64,000 bases of DNA, taken from NCBI GenBank assembly GCA_023443865.1, contig JAEZST010000022.1, positions 372,001 through 436,000 of the forward strand, written 5' to 3'. Under the pieces are notes generated by a model that searched no databases, was not told the origin of the DNA, and worked only from the letters and a program-made list of their open reading frames with translations. A program made the position numbers and the translations under genes. Source of the DNA: Spirochaetota bacterium. GTDB taxonomy: Bacteria; Spirochaetota; Spirochaetia; Treponematales; Treponemataceae. Within the stretch, counting starts at the first letter, position 1, and each line of letters opens with the position of its first letter. Positions 38,001 through 45,598 of this stretch are shown in pieces.

Positions 38001-39668
38001 GCGGTGCTTACCGAGGATTCGGTTGCCCACTTGGGAACGGTGGAACGCCCCTTGCGAATCGTGGACCAGTGGACCTACCATAACCGCCTCTATCGCGCCG
38101 CCCAGTTCGTTTCGTCGCGGAAGGACCTGGAACTCGTTCAGCTCACCAGCTTCGGCTGCGGGCTCGACGCGGTGACCTCCGATCAGGTGCAGGAAATCCT
38201 GGAAGCGCGGGGAAAGATGTATACCCTCGTGAAGATCGACGAGGGCTCGAACCTGGGTGCCGTGCGCATCCGCATGCGGAGCCTCATCGCCGCCATTAAG
38301 GAGCGGGAACGCAACGAGAACCAGACGAAGGTCAAGACCTCCTCCCATCATCGGGCCATTTTCACCAAGGAAATGAAGGCCAAGCGGTTCACCATCCTCG
38401 CGCCCCAAATGTCCCCCATCCACTTCAGGATCCTGCAGCACGCCTTCGAGTATTCGGGCTTCAACTTCGTGATCCTCCCCGACGTGGACAAAAAGGCGGT
38501 TGATTACGGATTGCAATACGTCAATAACGACGCCTGCTATCCCTCGATCATCGTGGCGGGCCAAATGATCTCCGCACTGAAAAGCGGCCAGTACGACCTG
38601 GACAAGGTTGCCCTCCTGATCACCCAGACCGGCGGCGGTTGCCGCGCGACGAACTATATCGGATTCATCCGACGGGCACTTTCGGACATCGGCTGGAGCC
38701 ATATACCGGTCATCTCGCTTTCCGCCCAGTCCCTGGAAAAAAACCCGGGCTTCGTGATCACGCCCGCGGCCCTCCACCGCGCCATGATGGCGGTAATGCT
38801 CGGCGACCTGCTCATGCGGGTGCTGTACCGGACGCGACCCTACGAGGCCGTGCCCGGCTCGGCGAACGAGCTTTACGAGAAGTACAACGCCCGGTGCGTT
38901 ACCCAGATCAAGTCGCTTTCGATCCGCGGCTACAACAACCTCGTGAAGGATATCGTACGAGACTTCGACGCGCTCCCCTTGAGGGACGTGCGCAAGCCGC
39001 GCGTGGGCGTGGTGGGCGAGATTCTCGTGAAATTCCACCCCACGGCCAATAACGACATATTCACCACCATCGAGCGCGAGGGCGCCGAGTGCGTCGTTCC
39101 TGACCTGGCCGACTTCCTCTTTTACTCCTTCATCAACGGGGTGTATCGGCACCGGAAGCTCGCCTTCCCGAAGAAGACCGAGCGGAACGCGCACCTGTTC
39201 GTGTGGTTCCTGGAACGGTACCGCGCGCAGATCAGGAAGTCCCTCACGGAAAGCAGGCGTTTCACCGCCCCCGAATCGATTTACAAATTGCAGGACGGGG
39301 TGGACGGAATCGTTCAGCTGGGAAACATGACCGGCGAGGGTTGGTTCCTCACCGCCGAGATGGTGGAATTGATCCACACCGGCGTGCCGAGCATCGCCTG
39401 CGTACAGCCCTTCGCCTGCCTGCCGAACCACGTTACGGGAAAGGGCATGATCAAGGAACTGCGCCGGCGGTACCCGGGCTCCAATATCGCCGCGATCGAC
39501 TACGATCCGGGCGCGAGCGAGGTAAACCAGCTGAACAGGCTAAAGCTTCTTTTGGCCAACGCGCCGAAGGGATCGCATCCCGACGAGACGAAAACCCCGG
39601 AGGGTCGCGCGTTGGACGCCTCAATCGCGGGAATATCCCCGGAAGGCGCGCCTGTAGCGATGCATTAA
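35073..39668 (+). CDS. giant acyl-CoA dehydratase activase (two BadF/HgdC ATPases plus DUF2229 and HgdB-like regions)
   Basis: 1531 residues from ATG 35073; upstream in-frame ATGs at 34995 and 35046 precede or lie in the putative promoter. Two ASKHA ATPase modules are present. The first starts MGIDVGSTTVKVVVLD and has cluster Cys in NGTCAGGTGAF near residue 132. The second starts LGLDAGSTTTKAVLID near 371 and has EACSSGCGSFLDNF near 495. Next is a Cys-rich link (CGKCSNNCLLTI), a DUF2229 region (SVCYPGKIAHGHVE near 812), and an HgdB-like region (NNDACYPSIIVAGQ near 1154; QTGGGCRATNYIG). Such proteins use ATP hydrolysis to drive low-potential electron transfer by Fe-S clusters, as in 2-hydroxyacyl-CoA dehydratases and double-cubane cluster proteins. 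Its own substrate is unknown. It is monocistronic. Confidence 0.88.
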   Translation: MNDNNVLRMGIDVGSTTVKVVVLDRSDTFVFSKYERHRADIRSTIIAVVEKALDAVEAAFPGEETRLSVKVTGSGGLAVSHWLSVPFIQEVVASTAAVKKLIPRADVAIELGGEDAKITYFTDGIEQRMNGTCAGGTGAFIDQMAALLETDADGLNELAKGASTIYPIAARCGVFAKTDIQPLINEGARREDIAASIYQAVVSQTISGLACGKPIRGNVAFLGGPLHFMDQLRRRFIETLKLTGDAIIVPEESQLFVAAGAAFSAETTLDSANISFRRMDSIAEPGASCRVSPSLAANGPATGTQPESGPGTVLVSVKVLREGLKNLVGAEMHEVQRLDPLFANERELEEFRVRHAAEMAASADLDTAKGPVFLGLDAGSTTTKAVLIDDQGRILWRFYDVNGGNPVDLAVRVLKDLYRRLPSQVRIVRSCSTGYGEALFQAALGVDAGEVETIAHYRAADFFVPGVEFLLDIGGQDMKCLRMKDGAITTIQLNEACSSGCGSFLDNFARSLGLDINSFSNKALLADKPVDLGSRCTVFMNSRVKQAQKEGASVGDISAGLSYSVIKNALYKVIKLRDASAIGEKVVVQGGTFNNDAVLRAFEKISGRNVFRPDVAGLMGAYGAALIARDQWEDAGCPSDARTGLATPEQLEHFAVQLESRRCGKCSNNCLLTINTFTAGVVTSGPVEQMVAPPRRFITGNRCERGLEIDLDDKAAGGATDRKAEIGGGVKPEKIPVPNLFDWKYRRLFRYKPLAADKAPRGDVGIPRVLNMYENYPFWFTFFTELGFRVRVSPRSSRDVYEAGLETIPSESVCYPGKIAHGHVESLLKAGVKFIFYPCAPYERVEDAGAGNHYNCPIVTSYPEVLKNNVDALRQDPSVRYMDPFLPLDDEHRLSQRLHEELGEPFGVTSEEIRSAVRTAWVEQDSFRAETAEMGEKTLQEIADRGLKGVVLAGRPYHVDPEIHHGIPELLTGLGLAVLTEDSVAHLGTVERPLRIVDQWTYHNRLYRAAQFVSSRKDLELVQLTSFGCGLDAVTSDQVQEILEARGKMYTLVKIDEGSNLGAVRIRMRSLIAAIKERERNENQTKVKTSSHHRAIFTKEMKAKRFTILAPQMSPIHFRILQHAFEYSGFNFVILPDVDKKAVDYGLQYVNNDACYPSIIVAGQMISALKSGQYDLDKVALLITQTGGGCRATNYIGFIRRALSDIGWSHIPVISLSAQSLEKNPGFVITPAALHRAMMAVMLGDLLMRVLYRTRPYEAVPGSANELYEKYNARCVTQIKSLSIRGYNNLVKDIVRDFDALPLRDVRKPRVGVVGEILVKFHPTANNDIFTTIEREGAECVVPDLADFLFYSFINGVYRHRKLAFPKKTERNAHLFVWFLERYRAQIRKSLTESRRFTAPESIYKLQDGVDGIVQLGNMTGEGWFLTAEMVELIHTGVPSIACVQPFACLPNHVTGKGMIKELRRRYPGSNIAAIDYDPGASEVNQLNRLKLLLANAPKGSHPDETKTPEGRALDASIAGISPEGAPVAMH

Positions 39669-39705
39669 GGCAATAAAAGGCGGCGGACAGGCCGCTTTAC
39701 GCACG

Positions 39706-39740
39706 AAGCCCGAAGTCGGAACCTATCCGGCTTCGGGCTT
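39706..39740. terminator. hairpin between convergent activase and lacI genes
   Basis: AAGCCCGAAG / CTTCGGGCTT form a perfect 10-bp stem with a 15-nt loop, between the activase stop and the lacI stop. Neither strand has a clear T-tract after it, so it may be a weak bidirectional terminator or only an RNA 3' structure. Confidence 0.5.
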
Positions 39741-40764
39741 ACTCCGATACCCGCCCCACGGAATCGCGGATTTTCAGGCTGACAGGGGCCCTCACGCTCG
39801 GCGTGTCCAACTTTTCGCCCCGTATAAGGGCGAGGAGCATGGTTACCGCCTGGTGTCCGCGCAGGAAGGCGTCCTGGTATACCGTGGTGAGCCGGGGCCG
39901 GACCATCCTCGCGAAGATATTGTCGTCGAAACCGGTTACGGAAACGCGGCCGGGCACCTCGATCCCGTGTTCCTGGCAATAGATCACCGCCTCGGCGGCG
40001 TAATAATCGGAGAAGAAGGCGAGGGCCGTATAGGGCGGGCCCGATACGGTAAGCTGCCCGTAGGTTTTTTGCCGTTCGTCGTAATCCTTGGAGAGTATCT
40101 TGAAGCCATCGTCGGGTAGCGAGAGCGCGAGCTCGGCATAGGCCCGCTTGGCCCCCTCGAACCGCATGGTGGCCGTTCCCGGCCAGGTTCCCGAATCGGC
40201 GAAATAGGCTATGCGCCGGTGCCCCATGGAAAGCAGGTATTTCGTCAGCTCGTAACCGCCCTGCTCGTCGTCCAGGGCCACGTTGTGGTATTCCTGGCCG
40301 TCGTCGTCGAAGATGCAGTCAATGAAAACCACCGGGGTCTCGAGGCTTCGCTGCAGGATTCCCGCCATTTCCCCGGTAACCCAGATGAGGATCAATCCCG
40401 CCAGCTTCCATTTCGCGACCAGTTTCAGGATATCCTCTTCGTGGTCGGTGGTATGGAGCATCATGTAATAGCCCGCTTCACGGATCTCCCGTTCGATGGC
40501 GCCTATGATCATGGACGAGAAGGGGTCCTCGAGGACGGTCTCGTTTCTTCGGGGTTCGCGGAAAATCACCACCCCGATGATGCGGGAACTGCTTCGTGCG
40601 AGCATGATGGCTCCCATATTGGGCGCGTACTTTTCGCTGGAGAGGAAGGAGCGTACCCGTTCGAGGGTGGACGGGGAAACCTTGGCGGTTCTCCCGTGGA
40701 TCACGTTGGCGACCGTCGTCGGGCTTACGCCCGCCTTTTCCGCGATTTGCTTGATGGTAGCCAT
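39739..40764 (-). CDS. LacI-family transcriptional regulator of the sugar operon
   Basis: 341 residues. An N-terminal LacI helix-turn-helix (IKQIAEKAGVSPTTVANVIH) and hinge are followed by a periplasmic-binding-protein-like effector domain from about residue 60 (SSRIIGVVIF). It is the last gene of the operon encoding a sugar-binding protein, two permeases and a GH4 enzyme, 25 nt after the GH4 gene. GGAG is just before the ATG. The likely operators are the two AACCGGTT palindromes upstream of the binding-protein gene. The inducer would be the sugar transported, which cannot be named from sequence. Confidence 0.92.
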   Translation of the reverse strand: MATIKQIAEKAGVSPTTVANVIHGRTAKVSPSTLERVRSFLSSEKYAPNMGAIMLARSSSRIIGVVIFREPRRNETVLEDPFSSMIIGAIEREIREAGYYMMLHTTDHEEDILKLVAKWKLAGLILIWVTGEMAGILQRSLETPVVFIDCIFDDDGQEYHNVALDDEQGGYELTKYLLSMGHRRIAYFADSGTWPGTATMRFEGAKRAYAELALSLPDDGFKILSKDYDERQKTYGQLTVSGPPYTALAFFSDYYAAEAVIYCQEHGIEVPGRVSVTGFDDNIFARMVRPRLTTVYQDAFLRGHQAVTMLLALIRGEKLDTPSVRAPVSLKIRDSVGRVSE

Positions 40765-40789
40765 GCTCCGGACGTCCTCCCCCTCGCTC

Positions 40790-42145
40790 TTACTTAAGAT
40801 ACCCCAGCCATTTATCCTGTCGGGCTATCATCCGGTCCACCATGGGCGCGACCGAGGTCGCCCGGTGCATAACCGGGTTCGCCAGGATGGCCTGAATGAC
40901 GAGGCTTTTTTTCTTACCCAGAATCGCCTCGGCAGTCAAGTCGTACACCCCGCAATAAGAGCGGAGAAGGGCCAAATATCCCTTCGGCACGTCCTTGACG
41001 GGAATCCCGGTCACCCCCTTTGCGTCGATCAGGGCGGGAACCTCCACGGCTATCCACGGGGGAAGGTCGGGAATCAAGCCGTCGTTGAGTACGTTCACCG
41101 CCCCTTCCTCGAACCCCTCGTCGCCGAGTATCCCCTCGATGATGGGAACCACCCGCTCCGAGGTTTGCAGCTTGATATCGTAACGGGCGTTTTGGCCCAG
41201 CATGATCCGGTAAATGTCGTAAAAATCGAGGATGCCCCGGTGATCGGCCACGTCCCACGCCCAGCCGAGGTATTCGCCGAAATGGCTATCGGTGGTAATG
41301 GGGAGGAGTCCGTAATTCTCCAGCATGAACTTGACGATCTTGCGGTCGGCCCATTCGTAGGCGCTTTTCCCGCCGTTGCCTCCCTTTTCGAATTGCTCCG
41401 CCTCCTCGAGCTTGCCGGTGGCGCGATAAACGTCAAGCATGTCGCTATATCCCGGCTCGCGCTCGAAAAAGCCGGGCGCCTTGCGCCGTACCTCAGGATA
41501 AAGATCCTTGCCCGTCTTTTTTTCCTTGATTTCGAGTAGGCAGCTAAAGTGGTTGAGCCCGGCGGCGCGGAAGCGGTACTCCCGGCTTTCCATCCCGAGG
41601 ATCGGCGGCAGCCAGCGGGTCAGCCAGCCGATCTCGTGGCAAATGCCGATGAACCGCGCCCGGGGAAAGGCGCGCTTTACCGTGGTGACGATAGCCGTCA
41701 TGGGGTTCGAGAAATTGAAAATGTACGCGTCGGGGCAGATTTCCATCGCGTCGGCGACGATTTCCAGGATGGGGGGAATGATCCTGAGCGAATGGAATAC
41801 GCCGCCGGGCCCCCCGTTCTCGCCGTATACCTGTTTGGCCCCGTATTGCATGGGTATTTTCCAGTCCTCGTCCCACAGCTCGAAACGGTTGCCCACCTCT
41901 ATGGAAGAAATGATAAACGACGCGCCCTTGAACGCGGCCTTTCTGTCCGTGGTCGCGCTTACGGTAAAATCGAGCCGGTTCGCGGCGATAAAGGCCCGTG
42001 CCGTTTCCAATACCTTACCCATGGTTACCGGATTGATATCGTGCAAGACGATCTCGCTTCCCGCGAGGCGCTTGCCGTTGAAAATATCCCCCAGGATTCC
42101 GCAGCCGAACTGGGCGCTTCCGGCGCCCACCAAAACGATCTTCAT
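40790..42145 (-). CDS. glycoside hydrolase family 4 (NAD- and metal-dependent)
   Basis: 451 residues, normal for GH4. The NAD-binding loop VLVGAGSAQFG is at the N-terminus. Catalytic and metal motifs follow: NFSNP (144-148), GICHE (167-171, with the metal-binding Cys169 and His170) and GLNHF (196-200). The GICHE form resembles alpha-galactosidase, alpha-glucosidase and alpha-glucuronidase members rather than the phospho-glycosidases, which fits an ABC system delivering unphosphorylated sugar. The enzyme works by an oxidation-elimination mechanism needing NAD and Mn. GGAG lies upstream, and the gene follows the MalG-like permease by 16 nt. Confidence 0.92.
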   Translation of the reverse strand: MKIVLVGAGSAQFGCGILGDIFNGKRLAGSEIVLHDINPVTMGKVLETARAFIAANRLDFTVSATTDRKAAFKGASFIISSIEVGNRFELWDEDWKIPMQYGAKQVYGENGGPGGVFHSLRIIPPILEIVADAMEICPDAYIFNFSNPMTAIVTTVKRAFPRARFIGICHEIGWLTRWLPPILGMESREYRFRAAGLNHFSCLLEIKEKKTGKDLYPEVRRKAPGFFEREPGYSDMLDVYRATGKLEEAEQFEKGGNGGKSAYEWADRKIVKFMLENYGLLPITTDSHFGEYLGWAWDVADHRGILDFYDIYRIMLGQNARYDIKLQTSERVVPIIEGILGDEGFEEGAVNVLNDGLIPDLPPWIAVEVPALIDAKGVTGIPVKDVPKGYLALLRSYCGVYDLTAEAILGKKKSLVIQAILANPVMHRATSVAPMVDRMIARQDKWLGYLK

Positions 42146-42161
42146 GATACGAATTCTCCGA

Positions 42162-43025
42162 TTATTTTATTGAACCCTCAACCATGCCCTTGATGATGTA
42201 TCGCTGGGCGAAGAGGTACAGTACGATGACGGGCAGCATGGCCAGGAGCGTGGACGTGAGAATCAGGTCCCATTGCTTCAGATAGGCCCCTGCGAAGGCG
42301 GTAACGGCTATAGGAATGGTCTGCACGGCGCCGTTGGTTCCCAGCATCAGGAGGGGGAGCAGGTAGTCGTTCCAAATCCAGATGCCGTTGAGGATGAGCA
42401 CCGTAACGATAATGGGCTGCAAAAGGGGAAAGACGATCTGAAAGAAGGTTTTCGCCCGTGAAGCGCCGTCGATCGTGGCGGACTCCTCCAGCTCGTAGGG
42501 TATGTTCTTTATAAAGCCGTGGAAAACGAATATGGATAGGGGGCTACCGAAGCCGAGGTACGCGAAAACGATGCCCGGTACGGACGCGAGCAGCCGTATG
42601 TGAAGGAATTGGCCCAGGACGCGCATCCACCGCACCAAGGGATACATAAGTACCTGGAAGGGGATAACCATGGCGGCCACGAAGGCCATGAAAATCACGG
42701 TGGACCATACGGTTTTATTCCGTTCCAGTACCCATGCCGCCATGGATGAAAAGAGCACGATTACCGCCAGGGACAGGACCGTTATTACCGTGCTGTCCGC
42801 GAAGGCGTTCACGTAGTGGACGGTCGGATTGCTGAAAATCAGGCCGATATTCACGAAAAGCTGTCCCCAGTCGCTCGGCAGCGCAATCGCGTTGAAGATG
42901 ATTTCCTTGGAGGTTTTCGCGGAATTGAGAACCACCATGCCGAAGGGAAACATGAATAAGACGAAAAGGGCGATCGTGAATACCTCGAGGGCGGTTTGCC
43001 ATATCTTGCGGGGCGCGACGTTCAT
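42162..43025 (-). CDS. sugar ABC transporter permease, MalG type
   Basis: 287 residues with six membrane segments. The EAA loop is ELEESATIDGASRAKTFFQI, which contacts the ATPase; the C-terminus ends in KGMVEGSIK, typical of CUT1 MalG-type subunits. GAAGGAG precedes the ATG, which overlaps the MalF-type stop by 4 nt. It forms the inner-membrane channel with the MalF-type subunit. No ATPase is encoded in this operon, so a shared MsmK/UgpC-type ATPase from elsewhere is presumably used. Confidence 0.94.
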   Translation of the reverse strand: MNVAPRKIWQTALEVFTIALFVLFMFPFGMVVLNSAKTSKEIIFNAIALPSDWGQLFVNIGLIFSNPTVHYVNAFADSTVITVLSLAVIVLFSSMAAWVLERNKTVWSTVIFMAFVAAMVIPFQVLMYPLVRWMRVLGQFLHIRLLASVPGIVFAYLGFGSPLSIFVFHGFIKNIPYELEESATIDGASRAKTFFQIVFPLLQPIIVTVLILNGIWIWNDYLLPLLMLGTNGAVQTIPIAVTAFAGAYLKQWDLILTSTLLAMLPVIVLYLFAQRYIIKGMVEGSIK

Positions 43026-43909
43026 AGCTCGATCTCCTTCTTTTTACTCATGGATACCTGGATGAGCGAGACTACGACGAGCACGACGAACAGGATTACC
43101 GCTTTCGCTTGGGCCTCGGCCATTCGGTTCGCCGTGGCGGTGTTGAAGATATTCATTGCCAGAAGCTGACTGGCCTTTACCGGCGTATCCAGGAAACGGG
43201 TGGCCGGCCCCCCGTTCGTGAGGGTATAGTTCATGTCGAATTGCTTGAACGAGGTGGTCAGGGTGAGAAAGAGCGATATGGTGAAGGCGTTCGCCATCAT
43301 CGGCATGAGGATATGGTATACCCGGGAAATGAAACGCGCGCCGTCGATCTCGGCCGCCTCCATCAGCGAGGCGGGTATGCCCTGGATGGCCGCCACGTAA
43401 ATCAGCATGATGTAGCCCGAATACTGCCAGGTGTTCACAGCGGACATTGCCCAGATAACCGTATCGGGCTTGCTCAGGTATGAAACCTCAAGAAAGGGAA
43501 TGCCGTACTTGGTCCCCATCGCCACGAGGATGCTGTTCAGGATGAATTGCCAAATGTATCCCAAGACGATTCCGCCGATGAGGTAGGGAATGAAAAAACC
43601 CGCCCTGAAGAAATTACGGAACCGGATTTTGCTGGTCACGATAAGGGAAAGCGCGAAGCTTACCGCGTTAACGAGCACGATGTTGATTACCGTGAAGGCA
43701 ATGGTAATCACGAATGAATACAGAAAGTCGGGAAGGGTGAACAGGTCCTTGAAATTGCTGAACCCCACGAATTTTACCTGGTCCCGAACGCCGTTCCAAT
43801 CGGTCATGGAATAATAAAGACCGAAGAAGAACGGCACGATTATCACGAGGACGAACGCGATCAGGCAGGGCGCTAAAAAGAGCGCGTTGACGATACGGCT
43901 TTGTTTCAT
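43022..43909 (-). CDS. sugar ABC transporter permease, MalF type
   Basis: 295 residues from ATG 43909, which has AGAGGTG at ideal spacing; a GTG at 43918 is part of that Shine-Dalgarno stretch. Six membrane segments begin ALFLAPCLIAFVLVIIVPFF. The EAA loop is PASLMEAAEIDGARFISRVY. It pairs with the MalG-type subunit downstream. It lies about 145 nt after the binding-protein gene, with a strong hairpin between them that should lower permease expression relative to the binding protein. Confidence 0.94.
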   Translation of the reverse strand: MKQSRIVNALFLAPCLIAFVLVIIVPFFFGLYYSMTDWNGVRDQVKFVGFSNFKDLFTLPDFLYSFVITIAFTVINIVLVNAVSFALSLIVTSKIRFRNFFRAGFFIPYLIGGIVLGYIWQFILNSILVAMGTKYGIPFLEVSYLSKPDTVIWAMSAVNTWQYSGYIMLIYVAAIQGIPASLMEAAEIDGARFISRVYHILMPMMANAFTISLFLTLTTSFKQFDMNYTLTNGGPATRFLDTPVKASQLLAMNIFNTATANRMAEAQAKAVILFVVLVVVSLIQVSMSKKKEIEL

Positions 43910-44005
43910 GCCTTTCACCTCTGTTGGTCGCCGCGTTCAAGCGGCTTGTTTTAATTGACGGGCGGCGCTCGCCGGCTTTGGGCCCGGAACCGCGTCGCCC
44001 TCGCG

Positions 44006-44038
44006 AAAAAAAGGGGGGCATCCGTGAAGACGCCCCCC
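44006..44038 (-). terminator. intergenic terminator/attenuator between binding protein and permeases
   Basis: On the minus strand a 10-bp stem (GGGGGGCGTC with GATGCCCCCC, one G-U pair) and a 6-nt loop are followed by seven T. It begins 14 nt after the binding-protein stop. Partial read-through would give high binding protein and lower permease levels. Confidence 0.85.
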
Positions 44039-44052
44039 GCTCAAGGATTACG

Positions 44053-45336
44053 TTACATCTTCGGGAGGCCCGCTACGGCCTTCTGCATATCCGCGATAAA
44101 CTGGTCGATATTGTCCGGGTTCTGCGCGAAGAGGTCGAAGATCGGGCCGAACACGTTCTGGCCGGTTCCGTCGGGAAGCATGCCGAAGAATACGCCGTAG
44201 TTTCCGCCCTTCGCGTTCGCCGCCATGAGGGCCTGGCTCAGCTGACCTGCGGGCTTCAGGGTCACGGACTTGAACGCCGGGATCATGCCCGCCTTGTTGA
44301 CCATGTAGTCCGCTCCCTCGGGAGTGGTGGCCATGGCGGTCAGGAAGTCCTTCGCGGCCTGGGCGTTCGGGCTCTTTACGTTGACGCAGTACCAGCTCGG
44401 CGCGAAGAGGTACAGGCCGGTTTCGGGCGTGTCGAGGAAGGCATGGGGAGCGTAGCCCATCTTGAAGGTAACGCCGAGCTGCTTCATGTTCGGGTCAACC
44501 CAGTTGCCCTGATGCAGGAACGCGGTCTTCCCCTGGGCGAAGGCGCCGACCTGGTCGTCGTAACTTCCGTTCAGGAGTATTTTCTTGTCCGCGTACTTAT
44601 ACAGGAGCTGGAGATACTTCGCGTACTGCGTAAAGCGGGGAAGGTCAAGCTGTCCCTTGAGGGCCTTGTCGATGACGCTCGTATCGGTAAAGGCGAGACC
44701 GCCTCCCCAGTATGCCGCGAGGTTATGCTGGGCCGCTACCCACCACATGCCGCCGGCGACGGAAGCCGCCATCGCCACGGGAGCGTCGATTCCGAGCTGG
44801 GCTTTCTTTGACTCGAGGGTCATGAAGGCCTTCTCGTAGGCCGCGCGGGTGGTCAGGGTCGCGGGATCGATCCCGGCCTTGGCGAGGATATCGGCGTTAT
44901 AGGCCAATCCGTATCCTTCGATGGCTACCGGGAAGCCGTACACCTTGCCGTCTACCTTGAAAGAAAGATCCGTGTCCTTCACCCAGGGTTGGTCGCTCAG
45001 GTCGGCGATGTAGTCTTTCCAAATGTCATAGCCGCCCTTTCCCTCGATAACGAAAATGTCGGGCATTTGGCCAGCCTGGGCTTTCGCCTTCATCGCCCCG
45101 CCGTAGTCCGCGCCGCCGCCGAGGGTTTCCACGGAAACCGTTACCCCGGGATGGGCCGCTGAATAGGCCGCAGCGTAGCCGTCCAAGGCGTCCTTGATTT
45201 CCACTTTCAACTGGAACATGTTGACCGTTACGCCTTTCGCCGCCTTCGCGTCTTTCGATCCGCCGGCAAATACCGCGCCTGGTATCATCGCCGCGATTAG
45301 CGCTAAGGTTAATGCTTTCTTTACCGTTTTTTTCAT
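44053..45336 (-). CDS. sugar ABC transporter substrate-binding protein
   Basis: 427 residues from ATG 45336, which follows GGAGGAGAG; the frame further upstream runs through the promoter. The signal peptide ends AAMIPGAVFAGGSKDAK. It lacks a lipobox Cys, so a soluble periplasmic form is expected, as in many treponemal binding proteins. The mature part fits the CUT1 extracellular solute-binding family 1 fold, with motifs such as PDIFVIEGKGGYDIWKDYIA and YGFPVAIEGYGLAYNADIL. It is the first gene of the sugar operon. The promoter is at 45407-45435 and candidate LacI operators are at 45441 and 45503. Confidence 0.93.
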   Translation of the reverse strand: MKKTVKKALTLALIAAMIPGAVFAGGSKDAKAAKGVTVNMFQLKVEIKDALDGYAAAYSAAHPGVTVSVETLGGGADYGGAMKAKAQAGQMPDIFVIEGKGGYDIWKDYIADLSDQPWVKDTDLSFKVDGKVYGFPVAIEGYGLAYNADILAKAGIDPATLTTRAAYEKAFMTLESKKAQLGIDAPVAMAASVAGGMWWVAAQHNLAAYWGGGLAFTDTSVIDKALKGQLDLPRFTQYAKYLQLLYKYADKKILLNGSYDDQVGAFAQGKTAFLHQGNWVDPNMKQLGVTFKMGYAPHAFLDTPETGLYLFAPSWYCVNVKSPNAQAAKDFLTAMATTPEGADYMVNKAGMIPAFKSVTLKPAGQLSQALMAANAKGGNYGVFFGMLPDGTGQNVFGPIFDLFAQNPDNIDQFIADMQKAVAGLPKM

Positions 45337-45379
45337 CTCTCTCCTCCAAGGATGTCTGCCGCTTTCGGGCAGTTTGTGT

Positions 45380-45401
45380 ATAGGTGTTGCGTAGCACCTA
45401 T
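45380..45401. repeat. inverted repeat in the 5' leader of the sugar operon
   Basis: ATAGGTG (45380-45386) and CACCTAT (45395-45401) flank 8 nt, directly downstream of the -10 at 45407. It could be a 5' stem-loop of the message or an additional operator at the transcription start. Confidence 0.55.
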
Positions 45402-45406
45402 TTCGG

Positions 45407-45435
45407 AGTGTAAGGCCGGAATATCCTGCCGTCAA
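45407..45435 (-). promoter_or_regulatory. promoter of the sugar ABC/GH4/lacI operon
   Basis: On the minus strand TTGACG (45435-45430), a 17-nt spacer and TACACT (45412-45407). A LacI-type palindrome ends 5 nt upstream of the -35. Confidence 0.7.
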
Positions 45436-45440
45436 GGGAA

Positions 45441-45448
45441 AACCGGTT
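45441..45448. promoter_or_regulatory. candidate LacI-family operator, proximal
   Basis: The palindrome AACCGGTT has the central CG typical of LacI/GalR operators and lies next to the -35 of the sugar operon promoter. The operon encodes its own LacI-type regulator. Confidence 0.6.
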
Positions 45449-45502
45449 AAATTGCGCTTTTTTTTTGAAAATGGCCCGCTCTGCGCTTGACAAACGAACA
45501 GT

Positions 45503-45510
45503 AACCGGTT
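45503..45510. promoter_or_regulatory. candidate LacI-family operator, distal
   Basis: A second AACCGGTT, 62 bp centre to centre from the first (about six helical turns). A TTGACA (45487-45492, plus strand) lies beside it, pointing to the divergent gene, but no good -10 follows. Two sites at this spacing would suit DNA looping. Confidence 0.55.
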
Positions 45511-45598
45511 GCCATTTTACGGGGTTCCCTCGGCGTTTCTCACCCCGTCCGTCCCCGTTTTAAGGGGCCGATATTTTCTGCCGATACTGATAAAACGT

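Noticed and set aside
37911..39431. 506-residue minus-strand open frame opposite the activase
   Set aside because: Antisense to a conserved multidomain protein, with His/Gly/Val-rich composition and no motif.
45487..45492. TTGACA as promoter of the divergent secreted-protein gene
   Set aside because: No acceptable -10 hexamer at 16-18 nt; kept only as a remark beside the distal operator.
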